A stretch of 64,000 nt of DNA from Lantana camara (Eukaryota > Streptophyta > Magnoliopsida > Lamiales > Verbenaceae): assembly GCA_037501455.1 (NCBI GenBank), contig JAZIFV010000019.1, positions 186,001 through 250,000 of the forward strand, in the 5' to 3' direction. A model generated the notes under the pieces. That model saw only the letters and a program-made list of their open reading frames with translations. It was not told the DNA's origin and did not search any database. Made by a program: the position numbers and the translations under genes. Below, piece after piece: positions 47,529 to 60,173 of this stretch (position 1 is its first letter; each line of letters begins with the position of its first letter).

Positions 47529-48722
47529 GATGTGTGTATGATACGCATTTTGTGGGAATTGACCCGTCTGCTATGAAATCACTTATGAAAAGGGCCGATA
47601 TATACGTAAGCTATATTTTCATTTATTTGTTTGAAAAAGGGCTGGTGTGTGTTATGAACTAGCGAGATTTTGACTTTGACATATAAGTCTTGAAAATTCA
47701 GAAATTTTGAAAATTCAGAACTTATGAACTGGGCCCGAGAGTAGTGGTATAGTTACTCGAGTCGGCCATGGGGTTGTCGAGTTGTCCTATCAACATGACT
47801 CCAACTTTAAGAGATTCGCCCAACCTCAAGAGCTTAAGAGGAAAGCGGTTTCTTGAGACCGGTAGTTAACCCTGTCGATGGAGAGGGTAGGATCCCCCGA
47901 CTCAACTAGTATGACGAGAGAATGGGGTTGAGGAAGTGCTTCCTCATCCCCAAATGAAGAAAGTGGATTGATTCTGAGCTTTGTATGTTTTTCATTTTGA
48001 TTATGAATATGAAAGGAGTTAGGTTGGTTAGAAACTCGTTCTCGCCGAATTATTTTGATTTTGATTACGTTTGTGGTTCGTGAAACGGGAGTGGATTTAT
48101 AATTTTTAAAACTTGGTTATTTTGGGCTTTTGCCCTAAATCTTTTCTATATTTAGTACACGGGCTAAAATGTTTTAGAATGCAAAAACTCTTTAATTTTG
48201 AATATGCTTTGCTCTTACGTATATGTACGTGTGCATGTGTTAGCCCCCTCACCATGCTTTAGGACTGACCCCTCCTTATTGTTTTCTTTTTCCCCTTTTT
48301 CATTTTGAGTTGTAGGTACTCGTTGGGAGTTTGTGCTTGGCGGAGGTCGTCTTTCGAGTCTTGGATCGTGTAGCGAGTCTCATGCATTTTGTTTAATTTA
48401 CTCATGTACTTTTGAGCTTTTGAACGCATGTATAAGGTTTTAAACTCGAAGTTGAGGATATTTTTATGATTTGACTCACTATGTTTTTTATTATCTGTTT
48501 ATATTTCGAGCATGTTTATTTATATGTTTGAATCCTGGTGCTTTCGCTTATGATTTCTTTTTTATTGCGCACTCTGTATTATGGTCTAGACCGCCTAGCC
48601 AAGGAGAGATTTTGTTTGTCTTCCGTTCGCTGTAGCTTGGTGCGTGTGTGGAGTTCCCATTTCGTTACACGTGTCAGGCTATAGTGCGGGGGATATAGTT
48701 CTCTGCGCTCCGGGGTGCTACA
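47464..48722 (+). mobile_element. 5' LTR of element G, 3' portion
   Basis: Begins in a TA run (47467-47525) and matches the 3' LTR from about 53740 on. Has tgtag|gtac acceptor (48315), cttggcgg, stem-loop about 48630-48690, gtgcgggggatatag and terminal gctaca. It contains about 235 bases (about 47728-47963) that the 3' LTR lacks. The part between 12911 and here is deleted or displaced. Confidence 0.85.
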
Positions 48723-48730
48723 TCCTTAAG

Positions 48731-48742
48731 TGGTATCAGAGC
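48731..48742 (+). promoter_or_regulatory. Primer-binding site of element G
   Basis: tggtatcagagc eight bases after the LTR end. Confidence 0.94.
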
Positions 48743-48934
48743 TCTTGATTACAAAACCGAAGCTCTTGTGTCGTGTCGGGTCTGCCTACGTCATTTGGCT
48801 TGGGATTATGTGCTTAATTGCATTCACTCTCGCATTTACATAAATTAATTATATTATTTGTGTTTGTAGTTTACACGAAGATGCACTAAAACCCCGTAAA
48901 CATCGATATTTTGGAATCAATTTTTTAAATCTGG

Positions 48935-49934
48935 ATGGCATCTCCACATCAACCGGTGTCGTCTAAAGAAGGTCAAGAAATACAAGTGTCTTCGGTTTAC
49001 AAGAGGTTTAGAGAATTTAATCCACCGAAGTGGTTTGGAGGTGGCGAGGTTAAAGCTAAAGAATGATTGTCCGAGGTAATAAGAATTTGGGAGAATTGTC
49101 CGGGGACATCGCAGGAGAAAGTGAAGTATACTTCTCCCTTGTTCCAAGGCCAAGCTTCAACGTGGCTTAGGAAAACGAGGTCAAAGGTGGAAGAATCCGG
49201 AGAAGAATTCACTTAGGAGAAATTTACCCAGGAATTTTGCTATAATTATTTTCTTCCATGTGTGATAGTTAGAAGACTTCGAAAATTTTTGGATCTTGAG
49301 TAAGAAGTGAAGAAGATGAACGACCTTATGGTGGAGCTTGAAAGTTTGGGAGCCAGAAAAGATTATCCTCATGTCCGAAGTTATTTGCAAGAATGTAGAG
49401 ATAATATTCAACAAGTTTTCCAAACCTCCCAGGTACACGCATGGTCCGAGGAATTTAGAAGGGTGGTTCAAAATGAGATGGATAACCAACGATTGAAGTC
49501 TCACATATTTCTTGTGGAATAAGAACCTAGTTCAAGTTCAAACAAGAGACCCGTGCCACAAGAGAAATCTCAAAGACTTCAAGTGAGTAACGACACTAAG
49601 AAGAAGAAGAAGAAGAAGCTTTAACTACCAAAGATGGATTCGATGCCTCCTCCACTGGAAACAATCAAATCCTTTTATTGCGGAGGCCGAACCACATGAA
49701 AGAAGTTTATAGGATGAAGTTTGGTAGATGGTTCAAGTGCGGAGAATCGGGACATTTAGTGAATAGTTTCCCGAAGAACAAGAACCTGAGACCTTCGAAG
49801 AGTCGTAGTTCCAAGACTCCGAGCCAAGCCGAATTGGTGCGAGCAAAGGTGAAGAATTTGAAAACGAGCTCGATATTATCGCCTCGGTGAAAGGTAGATT
49901 AAAACATTCATGGCATCTCATACATGCATATTTT
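48935..49934 (+). pseudogene. gag: Decayed Gypsy gag of element G
   Basis: ATG 48935 (MASPHQPVSS) with the same layout as E1 gag: FNPPKWFGG near residues 31-39, a core with three in-frame stops near 49064, 49214 and 49301, then MNDLMVELESLGARKD and VHAWSEEFRR. A GAA microsatellite (about 49600-49620) lies before the knuckle region. The second knuckle (near 49732-49773) has Trp for its first Cys and Phe for its last. The tail has the same KHSWHL module as E1 in a shifted frame. Confidence 0.83.
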
Positions 49935-51515
49935 AATCTCGGGAAAACCCACGTATGTGATACTTTTCTCTCTTTGTTGCCTCTTGGTTTGGCTTATTTC
50001 TTGCGTTGTTGTTTTCTTTGTGTAAACTCTCTTCTTTGAGAGAGTTTGGTAAGGTAGAGTGTTCGAGTGTTTGGTGAGTTGTGAGGGCCGAGCTTACCCA
50101 GTGGTTCTTCTTGAAGATGTCTTGTTGAGGTACGGAGCTACCTTAGGCGTGGGTTGGGTGTTCTAGCGGCGCGTTGTTTTGGTGGTTGCTTTTAGGAGGT
50201 CCATTAGGGGCTCAATGATATTTTCGGGTAATAGATTGAAGGCTAACCCTTTGTATCCTTCTTCGAAGTGGTTGGCTATTCCAGGACGGTGCGACAAGCT
50301 ACGTAGCTTACCTTTGAGTTAACTGAAGGATCGAGCCAAGCTTGAAGAGACAAAGATCATAGTAAGATTTCCATGATGTTTCCTTAAGGGTTGGAATTCG
50401 TTACCACCCGATAGGGACATTGAGGTTGTCGTGATCTTTATCCTGGAGATAAAACCTTGTTTGAAGATTCCCCACTGGATGACTCTAGCGTGGGTGTTGG
50501 AGTTGAATGCGTAGTTGATGAGCTCTTAGAAGGTAGTTTCATCCGTTTGAGTACTTCTTCGGCGAGTTCTTAGTCCTATCTAAGAAGAAGACGGGATTTT
50601 AGGATGAATATAAACTACCTTGAGATGCACAGGTTAACTGTGGACGATAAAATACCCTTTGCTCTTTTCGAGAGTTAATCGTTCTTCTTCAGAGTTTCGT
50701 GGTTGGCACCAGGTGTGGTTTTACAAGGGTATTATCGACTGAGTGTTCGAGTAGAAGAACTGAGTTTTACCTCAGAGAAGTCTCTAGTGTTATCGAGATT
50801 CAATACGAGATTAGTCTCTCTTTAGATGGCCATCCCGTGACATGAATTACAGGAAGAGGCACGGTTTTGAATGGGAAGAGGCAGTTGAAGTGAGTTACCT
50901 TCGGCACCGGCTTTGCTCAACCAAGGGTACTCAAGGCTACTTCGTTTATAATCGAGGCACAAAGGAAGGCTTTGGTTGTGGGTTGCTAGCAGGAGTGTGT
51001 GGCCTACACCTTGAGAAGTGCAAGGTCACAAGAATTATCCCACTCTTGGTTCGAGTCTATTCGAGGACTTGAAGAACTGGTTTGGTGTAGTGGCACGAGT
51101 AGAGATGTTGCAGACTATGTGCAGCAATGTTTAATGTGCCATAGGTTGAAGACCGAGCATCAAGAATCGGTAGGTTTCTCCAACTAGTTCCAAATTCCAT
51201 TTGGAAGTGGGAGCAGACAACTAAGGACTTCGTGTTCGGTTATTAAGGAGATCTCACGAGGTTTGATGGGTTGCTCGTTTTAACGAGTTGACCTATTTTC
51301 CTCTTAGTGCAATTGTTCGACGGGTTTCGAGAGCTTTATGGTTTGGAAGAGAAGATTCTTTAGAGTTGAAGTCTTCCACCAAGTCTTGTGGTAGGATTTA
51401 AAATCCGAGAAGCCACTTGAAGACCATATCAGAGTGGCGCAGCGGAAGTGTGGAGTTGAACTTCATTTCAGATCCGATCAAGACCCTGCTTTAGGACCTG
51501 AGGACAGGTTCTTTT
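49935..51515 (+). pseudogene. Shrunken Gypsy pol of element G
   Basis: Pol is compressed by deletions but still in order. The RT N-terminal region is readable as PDRDIEVVVIF...KIPHWMT near 50400-50490. An RNase H-like segment (50842-51000) has WEEAVEVSYL, GTQGYFVYNRGTKEGFGCGL. The integrase zinc-binding segment has RDVADYVQQCLMCHRLKTEH (about 51095-51160). A fragment of the integrase core (TKDFVFGY) lies near 51220. The motif set is Tekay/Del chromovirus-like. Not functional. Confidence 0.78.
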
Positions 51516-51529
51516 GAAGGAGTGGAGGT
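51516..51529 (+). promoter_or_regulatory. Polypurine tract of element G
   Basis: gaaggagtggaggt directly before the 3' LTR. Confidence 0.88.
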
Positions 51530-52763
51530 TGTAACATCCCGTCCAGCCGTACAGGTACGCTGTTACGAGAGTGCTACGTACACTTTTAAATTATTTAATT
51601 ATGTAATTATATGTTTATTAAATTGTTTACTTGCTTATTTGAATATTTACATGAATTATTTGATTTAGCTTTAATGTGAACTTGAACGTTTTACCCCTAG
51701 TTGCCTTGTTTTTAGTACGTTTGGATCCGTTTTCGATTCTAATTTCTGTGATTATGTGATATACATGAATTATTTATATTATAAATGTGTTTTTATATTT
51801 GTTGCATGTTTTTAAGTTCGTTTGATACGGTTTTCGAACCGTTTTATTTCTTATGGACTTAAGGGCCTAACTTGTTTTAGCGCGCCTTGGGTTCCGAAAG
51901 GTGTAACTCGAGATCGGGAATTTAGATTTGAATTCTGGCAGTGGTATTGAACTCATAATGAATATTGGAAGCTTAAGAACTTGGCCTCATAATTTTCTAA
52001 GCCCGTTTGGACCCCGGAACTTTGCCCGAACCGAGTCCCATGTGATAGATTTGCCACCCTTGCCCGTTTTGCTCATAACCGACCCGTTTCTTATCCGAAT
52101 TGACCCATTTTTGAACCCGTTTAGTCCTTTTTTAACCTTATATCACTTTCTCAGCCTCTCATTTTGGTTTAGCCCAAGGAGAAAGGAAAAAAAAAGCAGA
52201 AACGAGAGAAAGAAGGGAGAAAAAGAAGAGAAGGGCTGCCACTATTCACAACTTGCGATTTCTTGCTCGTTCGACCTCCGTTCTTCGTCAAATTCAAAAG
52301 GTAAGTATATTTTGTGGTCTCCATCTCCTTAACTTTCTTTTAAACCTGATTTTGCTCATTTTCATGGAGATTAGGGCCTGTTTTGCTCACTTTCATGAAT
52401 AGTTAGGTCATATGCGCACTTTGGAAGAATTCATCCCATACATGCTTTATTTCTTGAATTGATACATGATATATGAGCTAAATAATTCTTTATTTCATTC
52501 CTCAGCTTTAATTTCATTACACTTGTGTATAATTTGATCTACCATTGTTAAACTTTTGAAAAACTTGAAGCTTGAATGCAAGAATTTGAGATGCACTTTG
52601 GTCCTTGTTGCTGCATGGTTTAGGAGCTGATTTGGAGTGGTTATCTTCATTTTTTAATCAGAGTTATGTGCATATTTGAGTGCTATGTGTTACCTTTCTT
52701 TGCCTTGCTTTCTTCCCCTGTTTTTCAGCTAGAAACGAAGCAACACAGCAGCCCAACGTAGCA

Positions 52764-52886
52764 GCAAACGCCCGTTCGCCTAGCGTGAAGGAATGGTTCG
52801 AACGGTCGTTCATGTTCAGCTGTCACTTCTGTACAGCTGAATGGCCATTCAGGTTACAAGGATAAGGGGACTGAACGGCCGTTCAG
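52764..52886 (+). repeat. Palindrome cluster, arms ctgaac/gttcag
   Basis: Units: about 52764-52779 (gcaaacgcccgttcgc), about 52797-52813 (gttcgaacggtcgttc), ctgaatggccattcag (52837-52852) and ctgaacggccgttcag (52871-52886, perfect). Confidence 0.85.
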
Positions 52887-52897
52887 TTCCCTATGCA

Positions 52898-53079
52898 TGT
52901 GACACCCCTGTCCCACATCGAGAAAGTATGATAGTTAAGTTCAGTATATAAGTTAAAGAGTCCAAGTATAACCAATGGATATCCTTTTTGCAAGTGCTTA
53001 GGTCCAATTTCAGGTTATACTCGGTGGGCTTGGAGACTTTCACTTGCGTCCAACGGGGCCATGGTCCCGGGGTATTACA
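52898..53079 (+). mobile_element. TRIM-like mini solo LTR, TSD atgca
   Basis: A 182-bp unit from tgtgacacccctg to ggggtattaca with identical five-base flanks atgca at 52893-52897 and 53080-53084. It carries the tcccacatcg motif common in plant TRIM LTRs and a tataagtt box. It has no coding capacity and no 5S-like boxes, so not Cassandra. Inserted just after the palindrome cluster. Confidence 0.82.
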
Positions 53080-53740
53080 ATGCAGGTCAAGGAGCTACTA
53101 CGACAAAGATCTTCATTCCGGAGCCGTGCACGCGACCCTTTGCTTCCTTTCTTGAACCTATATGTTGTTATTGTTGTGTTTATGATTTTATTTGCTTTCT
53201 CCCACCCAGATTATGCTCCTAACTTTTTTTAATTTGAAATATTATGTGTTTCGCTGTTTGTTTTAATTTTATGGATTTATTTGCTAAGCGTAAACATAAT
53301 TTGAAAGTCTAACCATTTAAGTGATACGTGTAATTCCTCTTGCCTCTTTTACCTTGTTATGTGTTTTAATCTCATGCATGATTATAATATGTTATAATAT
53401 AATCTATTATGAGCTTGTTTGATGTGTTATGGGTTTAATTTATGTATCTTTGATAAGATAGTACGATATATACCCCGATATGCCTAAATTTGAACGTATG
53501 TGACGTACATTACATCATGAGCATCCATATCCTTTGCCGATCATATAATTGGTTCAGATTGAGTCTAAGGTTGTCTTTTGTCGTTTGCTTTGTTAAGTGG
53601 TTCATCCCGTGAGTGAGGAGGTGGTGCCATAGGAGTCTTTTGGTTCATTACGTCCAGTTTAGTCGACAAGGTGAGGTTTTCTTCTTTTAGTTAATACAAC
53701 CTACAACGCTACCTATATTTTAAGCCCACATGTGACATAC

Positions 53741-53793
<53 letters not shown>

Positions 53794-54787
53794 GGTATGT
53801 GTATGATACGTATTTTGTGGGAATTGACTCGTCTGCTATGAAATCACTTTTGAAAAGGGCTTTTATACATACGTAAGCTATATTTCCATTTATTAATTTG
53901 AAAAAGGGTTGGCGTGTGTTATGAACTAGCAAGATTTTGACTTTGAAATATAACTCTTGAAAATTCAAAAATTTCGAAAATTCAGAACTTATGAACTGGA
54001 CCCCGGAGTAGGTGGATTGATTTTGAGCTTTGTATGTATTTCGTTTTGATTATGAATATGAAAGGAGTTAGGTTGGTTAGAAACTCGTTCTCGTTGAGTT
54101 ATTTTAATTTTGATTACATTTGTGGTTCGTGAAACGGGAGTGGATTTATAATTTCTAAAACTTGGTTATTTGGCCTTTTTGCCCTAAATCTTTTCTATAT
54201 TTAGTATCACGGGCTAAAATATTTTAGAATACAAAAACCACACCCCGGTTCATGAACTCTTTAATTTGAATATGCTTTGCTCTTACGTATATGTACGTGT
54301 GCGTGTGTTAATCCTCACCAGTCTTTGGGACTGACCCCTCCTCATTGTTTTTTTTTTTCCCTTTTTCTTTCTGAGTTGCAGGTAATCGTTGGGAGTTTGT
54401 GCTAATCGGCGGTCGTCTTTCAAGTCTTGGGTCGTGTAGCGAGTCTCATGCATTTTGCTTAATTTACTCTTGTACTTTGGAGCTTTTGAACGCATGTATA
54501 AGATTTTAAACTCGAAGTTGAGGATATTTGTATAATTTGACTCGCTATGTTTTTGATTATCTGTTTATATTCCGAGCATTTTTATTTATATATTTGAATC
54601 CTAGTGCTTCCGCTTATGATTTCATTTTTAATGCGCACTCTGTATTAGGGTCTAGATCGCATAGCCTAGGAGAGATTTTGTTTATCTCTCTTCGTTATAG
54701 CTTGGTGCGTGTACGGAGTTACTATTTCGTTACACATGTCAGGCTATGGTGCGGTGGATGTAGTGCTCTGCCCTCCGGGGTGCTACA

Positions 54788-56196
54788 CCATAGATGTACT
54801 CCTTGTCCCCATTCCAAATCTTCGATCAATTTCTGAAAATTCCAAGCCGTTTGTCTCCAATTTTGGATCTAAGAACACAAAAACCTCAAAATCTTCAAAA
54901 CCGAATTACTTCCAAACCGGTGAACGAAAATCAAATCTATAAATTTCGTTAACTTACCCATGTCGAGGTCTTTGAAATGCATATCTTAATCGCCGGAAGA
55001 AGTCACCAGAAACGGCCACCACCGACTAACGTAGCTGCGCTTGTCGCCGCCCTCATTCTTCCATCTCTGGAGAGATTCAGGGGACACCATTGTGTGTTAT
55101 TAACCCACCTCATCGTGCAGAACATTTCCCCTAAGGTCCCATCGTCGGACGCTGATCGGAACAATGGTTTCAATCTCAGCCCCAAGCCACCGCTGTGCGC
55201 CACTTCTGTCACCAAAAAACTCTATTTCTGATCGATTTTGTTTCAATCCGTGGTCAGAATCAAGCTCAGGGGGTCGAAAAGGGTGGAAAACCATCTTTGC
55301 TCATCGAAAATGATCGTTGGAATCCCCTGTTCGACGTTGCTATAATAGCTATTGCAGCTGTTGACGATTGCGCTGCCAACTCGGTGTTTCAAGCCACGCC
55401 ACCAACACCATCTTGTTTACCATGAGGAGGCGCACCAAACCCACCCAAAGTCCGTCGGAGTTCACTTCTGGAGAGCCAAAAGTCGTTGAAATAAAGAGGT
55501 AAAAATCAACAATTTTTAGAGCTCCGCTCTCTTTTGTTTCTTACCGGATTTTGATTCTGAGCTTACGATTATGTTCTTCAATCTGGGTACTTCGATTTCA
55601 ACTATCAGCACGCTTGAATCGGTGAAGAAATGAACAATCCCCAAATCTTGGAAGGCATCGGATGTCCATGCCTGAAAATGAAGAATGAAAAAGACAACCG
55701 ACATGTATATTCTTCAATTTTTATGAAAATTACAATTATGCCTCAAAGTTTAGTTAATCATATTTTAACCCCCAAAACTAAAGAATTTTAGTTAATAAGT
55801 CCAATTAAACTTTAGGAAATTATAAATTCAACCACTCAAATTATTATTTCTAAATAATTAACACACGAGCATTTAAATTACACTAGTTTACATTAAAAAA
55901 AATATATATAAGGAATTAAACCACTTTTAAATATAAAACACGAAGACAGATATTTTGCAAGTAGGAAAATTAAATTACATAGCAATTAAATAAAATAAAG
56001 CATGTTTTGTCCACATATTTGGGGAATAAATCAAATGAGAGTTATAATTAAAATAAATTCGAAAAGTAAACAAACTCATACGTCATACCTGTCCTGCGGA
56101 GACGCGGGGAGACATATAACACATATCACTGTTTGACAATTATATCACGTAGTAATAAAACTTAATCAAATAAACGATGCATGTACGCTCATGCTA
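54788..56196 (-). repeat. Gypsy LTR H1, U3-side segment
   Basis: Continues H1 after element G: gatcaatttctgaaaattcc and the reverse donor aacttaccc (boundary 54957) match H2 at 59313 and 59447. CCG-rich exon-like part to about 55500, then AT-rich U3. It ends where the plus-strand LTR at 56197 starts. No gene. Confidence 0.7.
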
Positions 56197-56630
56197 TGAC
56201 ACCCCGCTTCTTCGATAGGTCATGTCTGACGTCCCGAGTGAGTTTATTTATGTATTTGTGTTCTTTTAATTTAAATTATGTGCTAATTAATTTGTTTAAT
56301 TGATTTAAATTTGCCTAAGTGTTTAACTTGATATGTATTAACTCATTCGAAATTATTTTAATGTGAATTCAATGCCGAGCATGCTCATATTATGAAACTA
56401 ATTGATTATATGATTTATGGATGTGATTGTGTGATATTAGATGTTTTAGGACTTGTTTGAATTTAGGTTTGGACCTAATTGCACTTTTTGGTAAGTGTAG
56501 GGGCCTATTTACAAATAGGCCATTTTAAGCCATTTCTTGACTAACTTGAGATAGGAAATTCGAATTTGAATTTTGAATTCTCCATTGGATTCATTTTGAC
56601 AATTCGAGTCCAAATGGAACAAGCCCCGTA
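56197..56630 (+). mobile_element. Start of a Gypsy LTR, interrupted
   Basis: tgacaccccgcttc resembles the LTR start at 19327. Includes the U3 block with gaaattcgaatttgaattt near 56550-56570. Cut at 56630 by H2; the remainder is not found in the window. Confidence 0.6.
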
Positions 56631-57126
56631 CGTAGCACCCCAAATGAAGGATGCCACATCCTCCGCACTAAGACCCAGACCCGGTCACGAAATGGAAAGT
56701 CCATGCCCGAATCCGAATCAAAGCGAACGGGAGACCAACGAACACACTAGGCTAGGCGGATCTAACTCGACAAACTCAGAGCGCGGAAGCAATTTAAACA
56801 ATCATCATCAGATAGCGAAAACAATTAAATCAACGTACAAAACGAGTGACGGGTTCAACTAGCATAGATACCTAGTCCCGAATCTCAAACCATCACAACG
56901 TAATAAACCAACATAAGTATTAGCAGAATAGCTAATTACATCCAAATGCTAGCATACTAACCCCGCACGGGATTAAGTCTAAGTAGAGCATAAAACATAA
57001 TCTCCAAAAGCGAAATATGAATACATAACATAAATAGAGTATGTGAAAAATGCATCTTAACACCAACTAAACCGACAATTGTGACTCAGAAGACTCACTT
57101 CCGCCTAGCTCAAGCTAAAAGGAAAC

Positions 57127-59447
57127 CTGCAACTAAAAGATAAAATGAGGGGTCAGTCAACTGACTGAGTGAGGGGGCTAACGCACACCCAATATATATA
57201 TATGGAACACAGCACAGATAAAAGGGTGGAATCATGAACCAGGGATAGGTGTTGCACAACAATTCATTTCAAAGAACCCGGAATAGATATAGATATAAGT
57301 TTAGAAACCATTTTCAGAAAGACTCGATCCCGATTCATAATTCCCAGACAGAACAAAACATATGCTCGGCGAGTACGAGCTTCCGACCTTTACTCCTCAG
57401 AACGGATCAAAACATAAAATATAGAATCAAATCCAACCGCTACACCAACGATGGAGGAGATGTACCATCCCCAAACCATCCAGAACAGACAAACCCTTAA
57501 AGGGTAGCTAACCCACAGGAGTCGTCCCCGGCTGTACACCGAAGGCTCAAGATATCACGCCTCCCCTATCTCCCTGAGTCGCGCGATGATATCTCAAATG
57601 GAGACTATGCACAGGCCGAGCCCTGACGGCCCTATACCGTCCCAGGGATTCCTTACCCATAGCTCCTCGGATCCATAATAGAACAGAACAGAACAGATTC
57701 CATATATCATGGCTAACTCGCTATAGAACAGATCATAAGATAACATAACTTTCCAAAACAGCTCACATATGCTTTCATATCTAATTTTTCCAAAACAGAA
57801 TTGATTCACAAGGTCATAAACATATCATATCCAACACATACGTATTCATAATAAGGTATACTCGCATGCAAGGGTAGAAATCAGCATATAAAGGCCATAG
57901 GTCGCATAACTATACAAAATCCTAAACCTCACCTCGTGAAAGTAGAGTCTGAGAGTGTGAAGGACAAACACTCCTAAACCTCGGGCACACCATCGCAACC
58001 AAACTCTGAAACAGAACATACAGAAGCCCGGACTTAGACTCTATATGAACCAAACAAGACGCACGACGTTGCTCAACATGATCGTGGTTATGCATAAGTG
58101 TTCATGTTGTGCTTTGATAGGGTATCGTGGTCATTCAAGGCATATCAATGCTCAACAAGGTCATATGTACAAGCAACCATCATGCAATTCCATATCCGAA
58201 GATGCAAGATCAATTTAGGAAGTCAATGTATTCACAACATGCATATTAAATCATCCAATGTCACAGGGTTCAATTATAATATTACAATTAAGCATCAAGT
58301 TAATGTCGAGTTATAAAGTGCATAAGTAAGAGCAACTTGATGATATAAACGCACAAAGTTGTTGTATGCAGATGGCATGCTTGATACAAATAAAAAGTGC
58401 ATTTAATTCACTTAAGATCATACTTTACAACTTCACAACATGTTTGGTACACAAGCTTAAGTCACATTGATAGTTTCATAAATATTGCACTTACATCCCC
58501 TAAGTCATTTATAAAAGTTTAGAATAATTACACATACATCTCCTTAGTCGATTGCTAAGCATAATTGTTCATTTAAAGTGTTTATACAATTATTCAACTA
58601 GGAATTAATTACTTACAAGCATGACAATTATCAATTTATCGTAATTCGTAATATACCATTTTTGAGTAGTAAGAGTAAATCAAGATATTACAATTCTAAC
58701 TCCTATCATGCATCAAGTCTCAAGTTGTTCAAGCATCCTTCATGTATCTTAATTTTATATTTGAAACACAATTTACAACAAACATAGCATTGAGAATGTC
58801 TCAAATTCGTATAGAGAAATCACAACATGTTCGTTCTTCTAAAATATCATTCAAGTTCATTTAGTCACATAAAAGATTAGTTTCTAAATATTACACTAAC
58901 ACCCCTTCGTACTTAACAAATAGCGTAAATCATCACATCAGGATTCAAATTGTAAATCAAAATATTCATGCATATCACAATTCATTCAATACATATTTTC
59001 GTATAGGATTGGAATACATCTCGATCAACAAACCAACAATAAACAATTTATTTGCACTTAAAACAATTAATTCAAATAATTATAATTATGCAAAATAATT
59101 CGTAATAAATAAACCGAGTGTCCGATTAATGAACGGAAAGCGGCATTGGACTCACCGCGTCGAGACCGATATTCTGTCCGAAAGTCACCGGAGTGCCACC
59201 ACCGGAGCCGTCGGAAAGTCGTCGGGCCGCCACCTGGCCCGCCGCCGAAAGTCATCGGAAAAATCCCAAAAAATTACCCGAGAAAGTGGTCTTCGTGCTC
59301 GTTTCAAATCCTTGATCAATTTCTAAAAATTCCAAGCCAATTGTCGTAGATCTTAAATCCAAGAATACGAAAACCCCAAAAACTTCAAAATCAAATTACT
59401 TCCAATCCGGTGAATGAAAATGAAATCCGTAAAATGCATTCACTTAC
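57127..59447 (-). other. Putative LTR-contained intron of H2
   Basis: Minus strand: donor catgg|gtaagtg, acceptor tcttttagttgcag|gtttcc. Inferred. Confidence 0.5.
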
Positions 59448-60128
59448 CCATGACGAGCTCTTCAAAACCCCCAAGTGGAATGCCAAAAAAAGTGGCCGAA
59501 AAACACCGAACGTGATTGCTACAGTTGCGTGCCGCCGTCGCCTCGCCTTCAGGCGGCCCGTGCGCCGCCACCTCCACTCTGATGCTCGTGCTACCAGCCC
59601 AGAATTGATTCTTAGTGAAAAGACCTTCAGATTGGTACCTCGTCTACCCAAAATCGCCGTAGAAAATGGGCTGCTAAGTTTCGCCCAGATTCACCACCAT
59701 CGACGTGAGTTTCGGGCGGCGCGTGTGGAGCCACCGCCAACCAGATGACTGCTCCACCACTTCCAATTTGTAGATCTCGTCAAGATGATCGATTTGCATA
59801 ACAATTTTGCTAGATTCCAATGTCGGAGGAAGCCGAACGAGGCTGTCGAATTTGCTATTGCAATCCAGTTGCGATTTTTCGAATTTTGAGCAGTTACGTC
59901 TGAAAATCGCAGATATCTCCTCCACCATTCATTATTTGGCCAAGATCTTTGTGCCGTCGTGATCCTCTCATCGAGCTCATCAAAATGGACTACTCATTCG
60001 TCGAATTTCGTTAAGAAACAGCCAACTTACGACTAGTGTGTGTTTTAGGTGTAGTGTGTGTGCGGGAATGAGAGAGAGAAACAAAGAGAGAGGAGAGGAG
60101 ATTGAAAGAAATGTGTCTTGTGCACAAG

Positions 60129-60136
60129 CTATATAC
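60129..60136 (-). promoter_or_regulatory. TATA-like box of H2
   Basis: gtatatag on the minus strand, followed (minus direction) by a CT-rich leader. Typical of a plant Pol II start. Confidence 0.5.
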
Positions 60137-60173
60137 AACCGGGTATCCTTATCGCTTAGCAAAGTGAAATAGT

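Larger units (their letters stand above)
52301..54381 (+). other. Putative LTR-contained intron of element G
   Basis: Donor caaaag|gtaagt (perfect consensus), acceptor ctgagttgcag|gtaatc. Includes the later TRIM-like insertion. Inferred. Confidence 0.5.
51530..54787 (+). mobile_element. 3' LTR of element G
   Basis: A 3258-bp LTR from tgtaacatcccg to ggggtgctaca. Shared plan: U3 block near 51858-51940, long purine-rich exon 52178-52237, donor 52301, palindrome cluster 52764-52886, an inserted TRIM-like unit (52898-53079), TA run (about 53742-53790), hairpin near 54313-54333, acceptor 54381 and stem-loop about 54695-54750. It lacks about 235 bases present in the 5' LTR. Downstream H1 resumes. 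Confidence 0.9.
56631..60173 (-). mobile_element. Gypsy LTR H2, minus, incomplete at U3
   Basis: Starts cgtagcacccc (first base probably changed from t). Then ccacatcctccgcac, stem-loop about 56650-56730, acceptor boundary 57127, hairpin near 57152-57172, AT-rich body, donor boundary 59447, and a CCG-rich first exon 59130-59940. A minus-strand TATA-like box lies at 60129-60136 with a pyrimidine-rich (minus-strand) leader to its left. The Copia LTR at 60174 cuts it upstream of the TATA box. The U5 half resembles LTR F, the U3 half resembles H1. Confidence 0.75.

Noticed and set aside
52898..53079. Cassandra-type TRIM carrying 5S rRNA promoter
   Set aside because: No 5S-like A box, intermediate element or C box can be read in the 182 bases.
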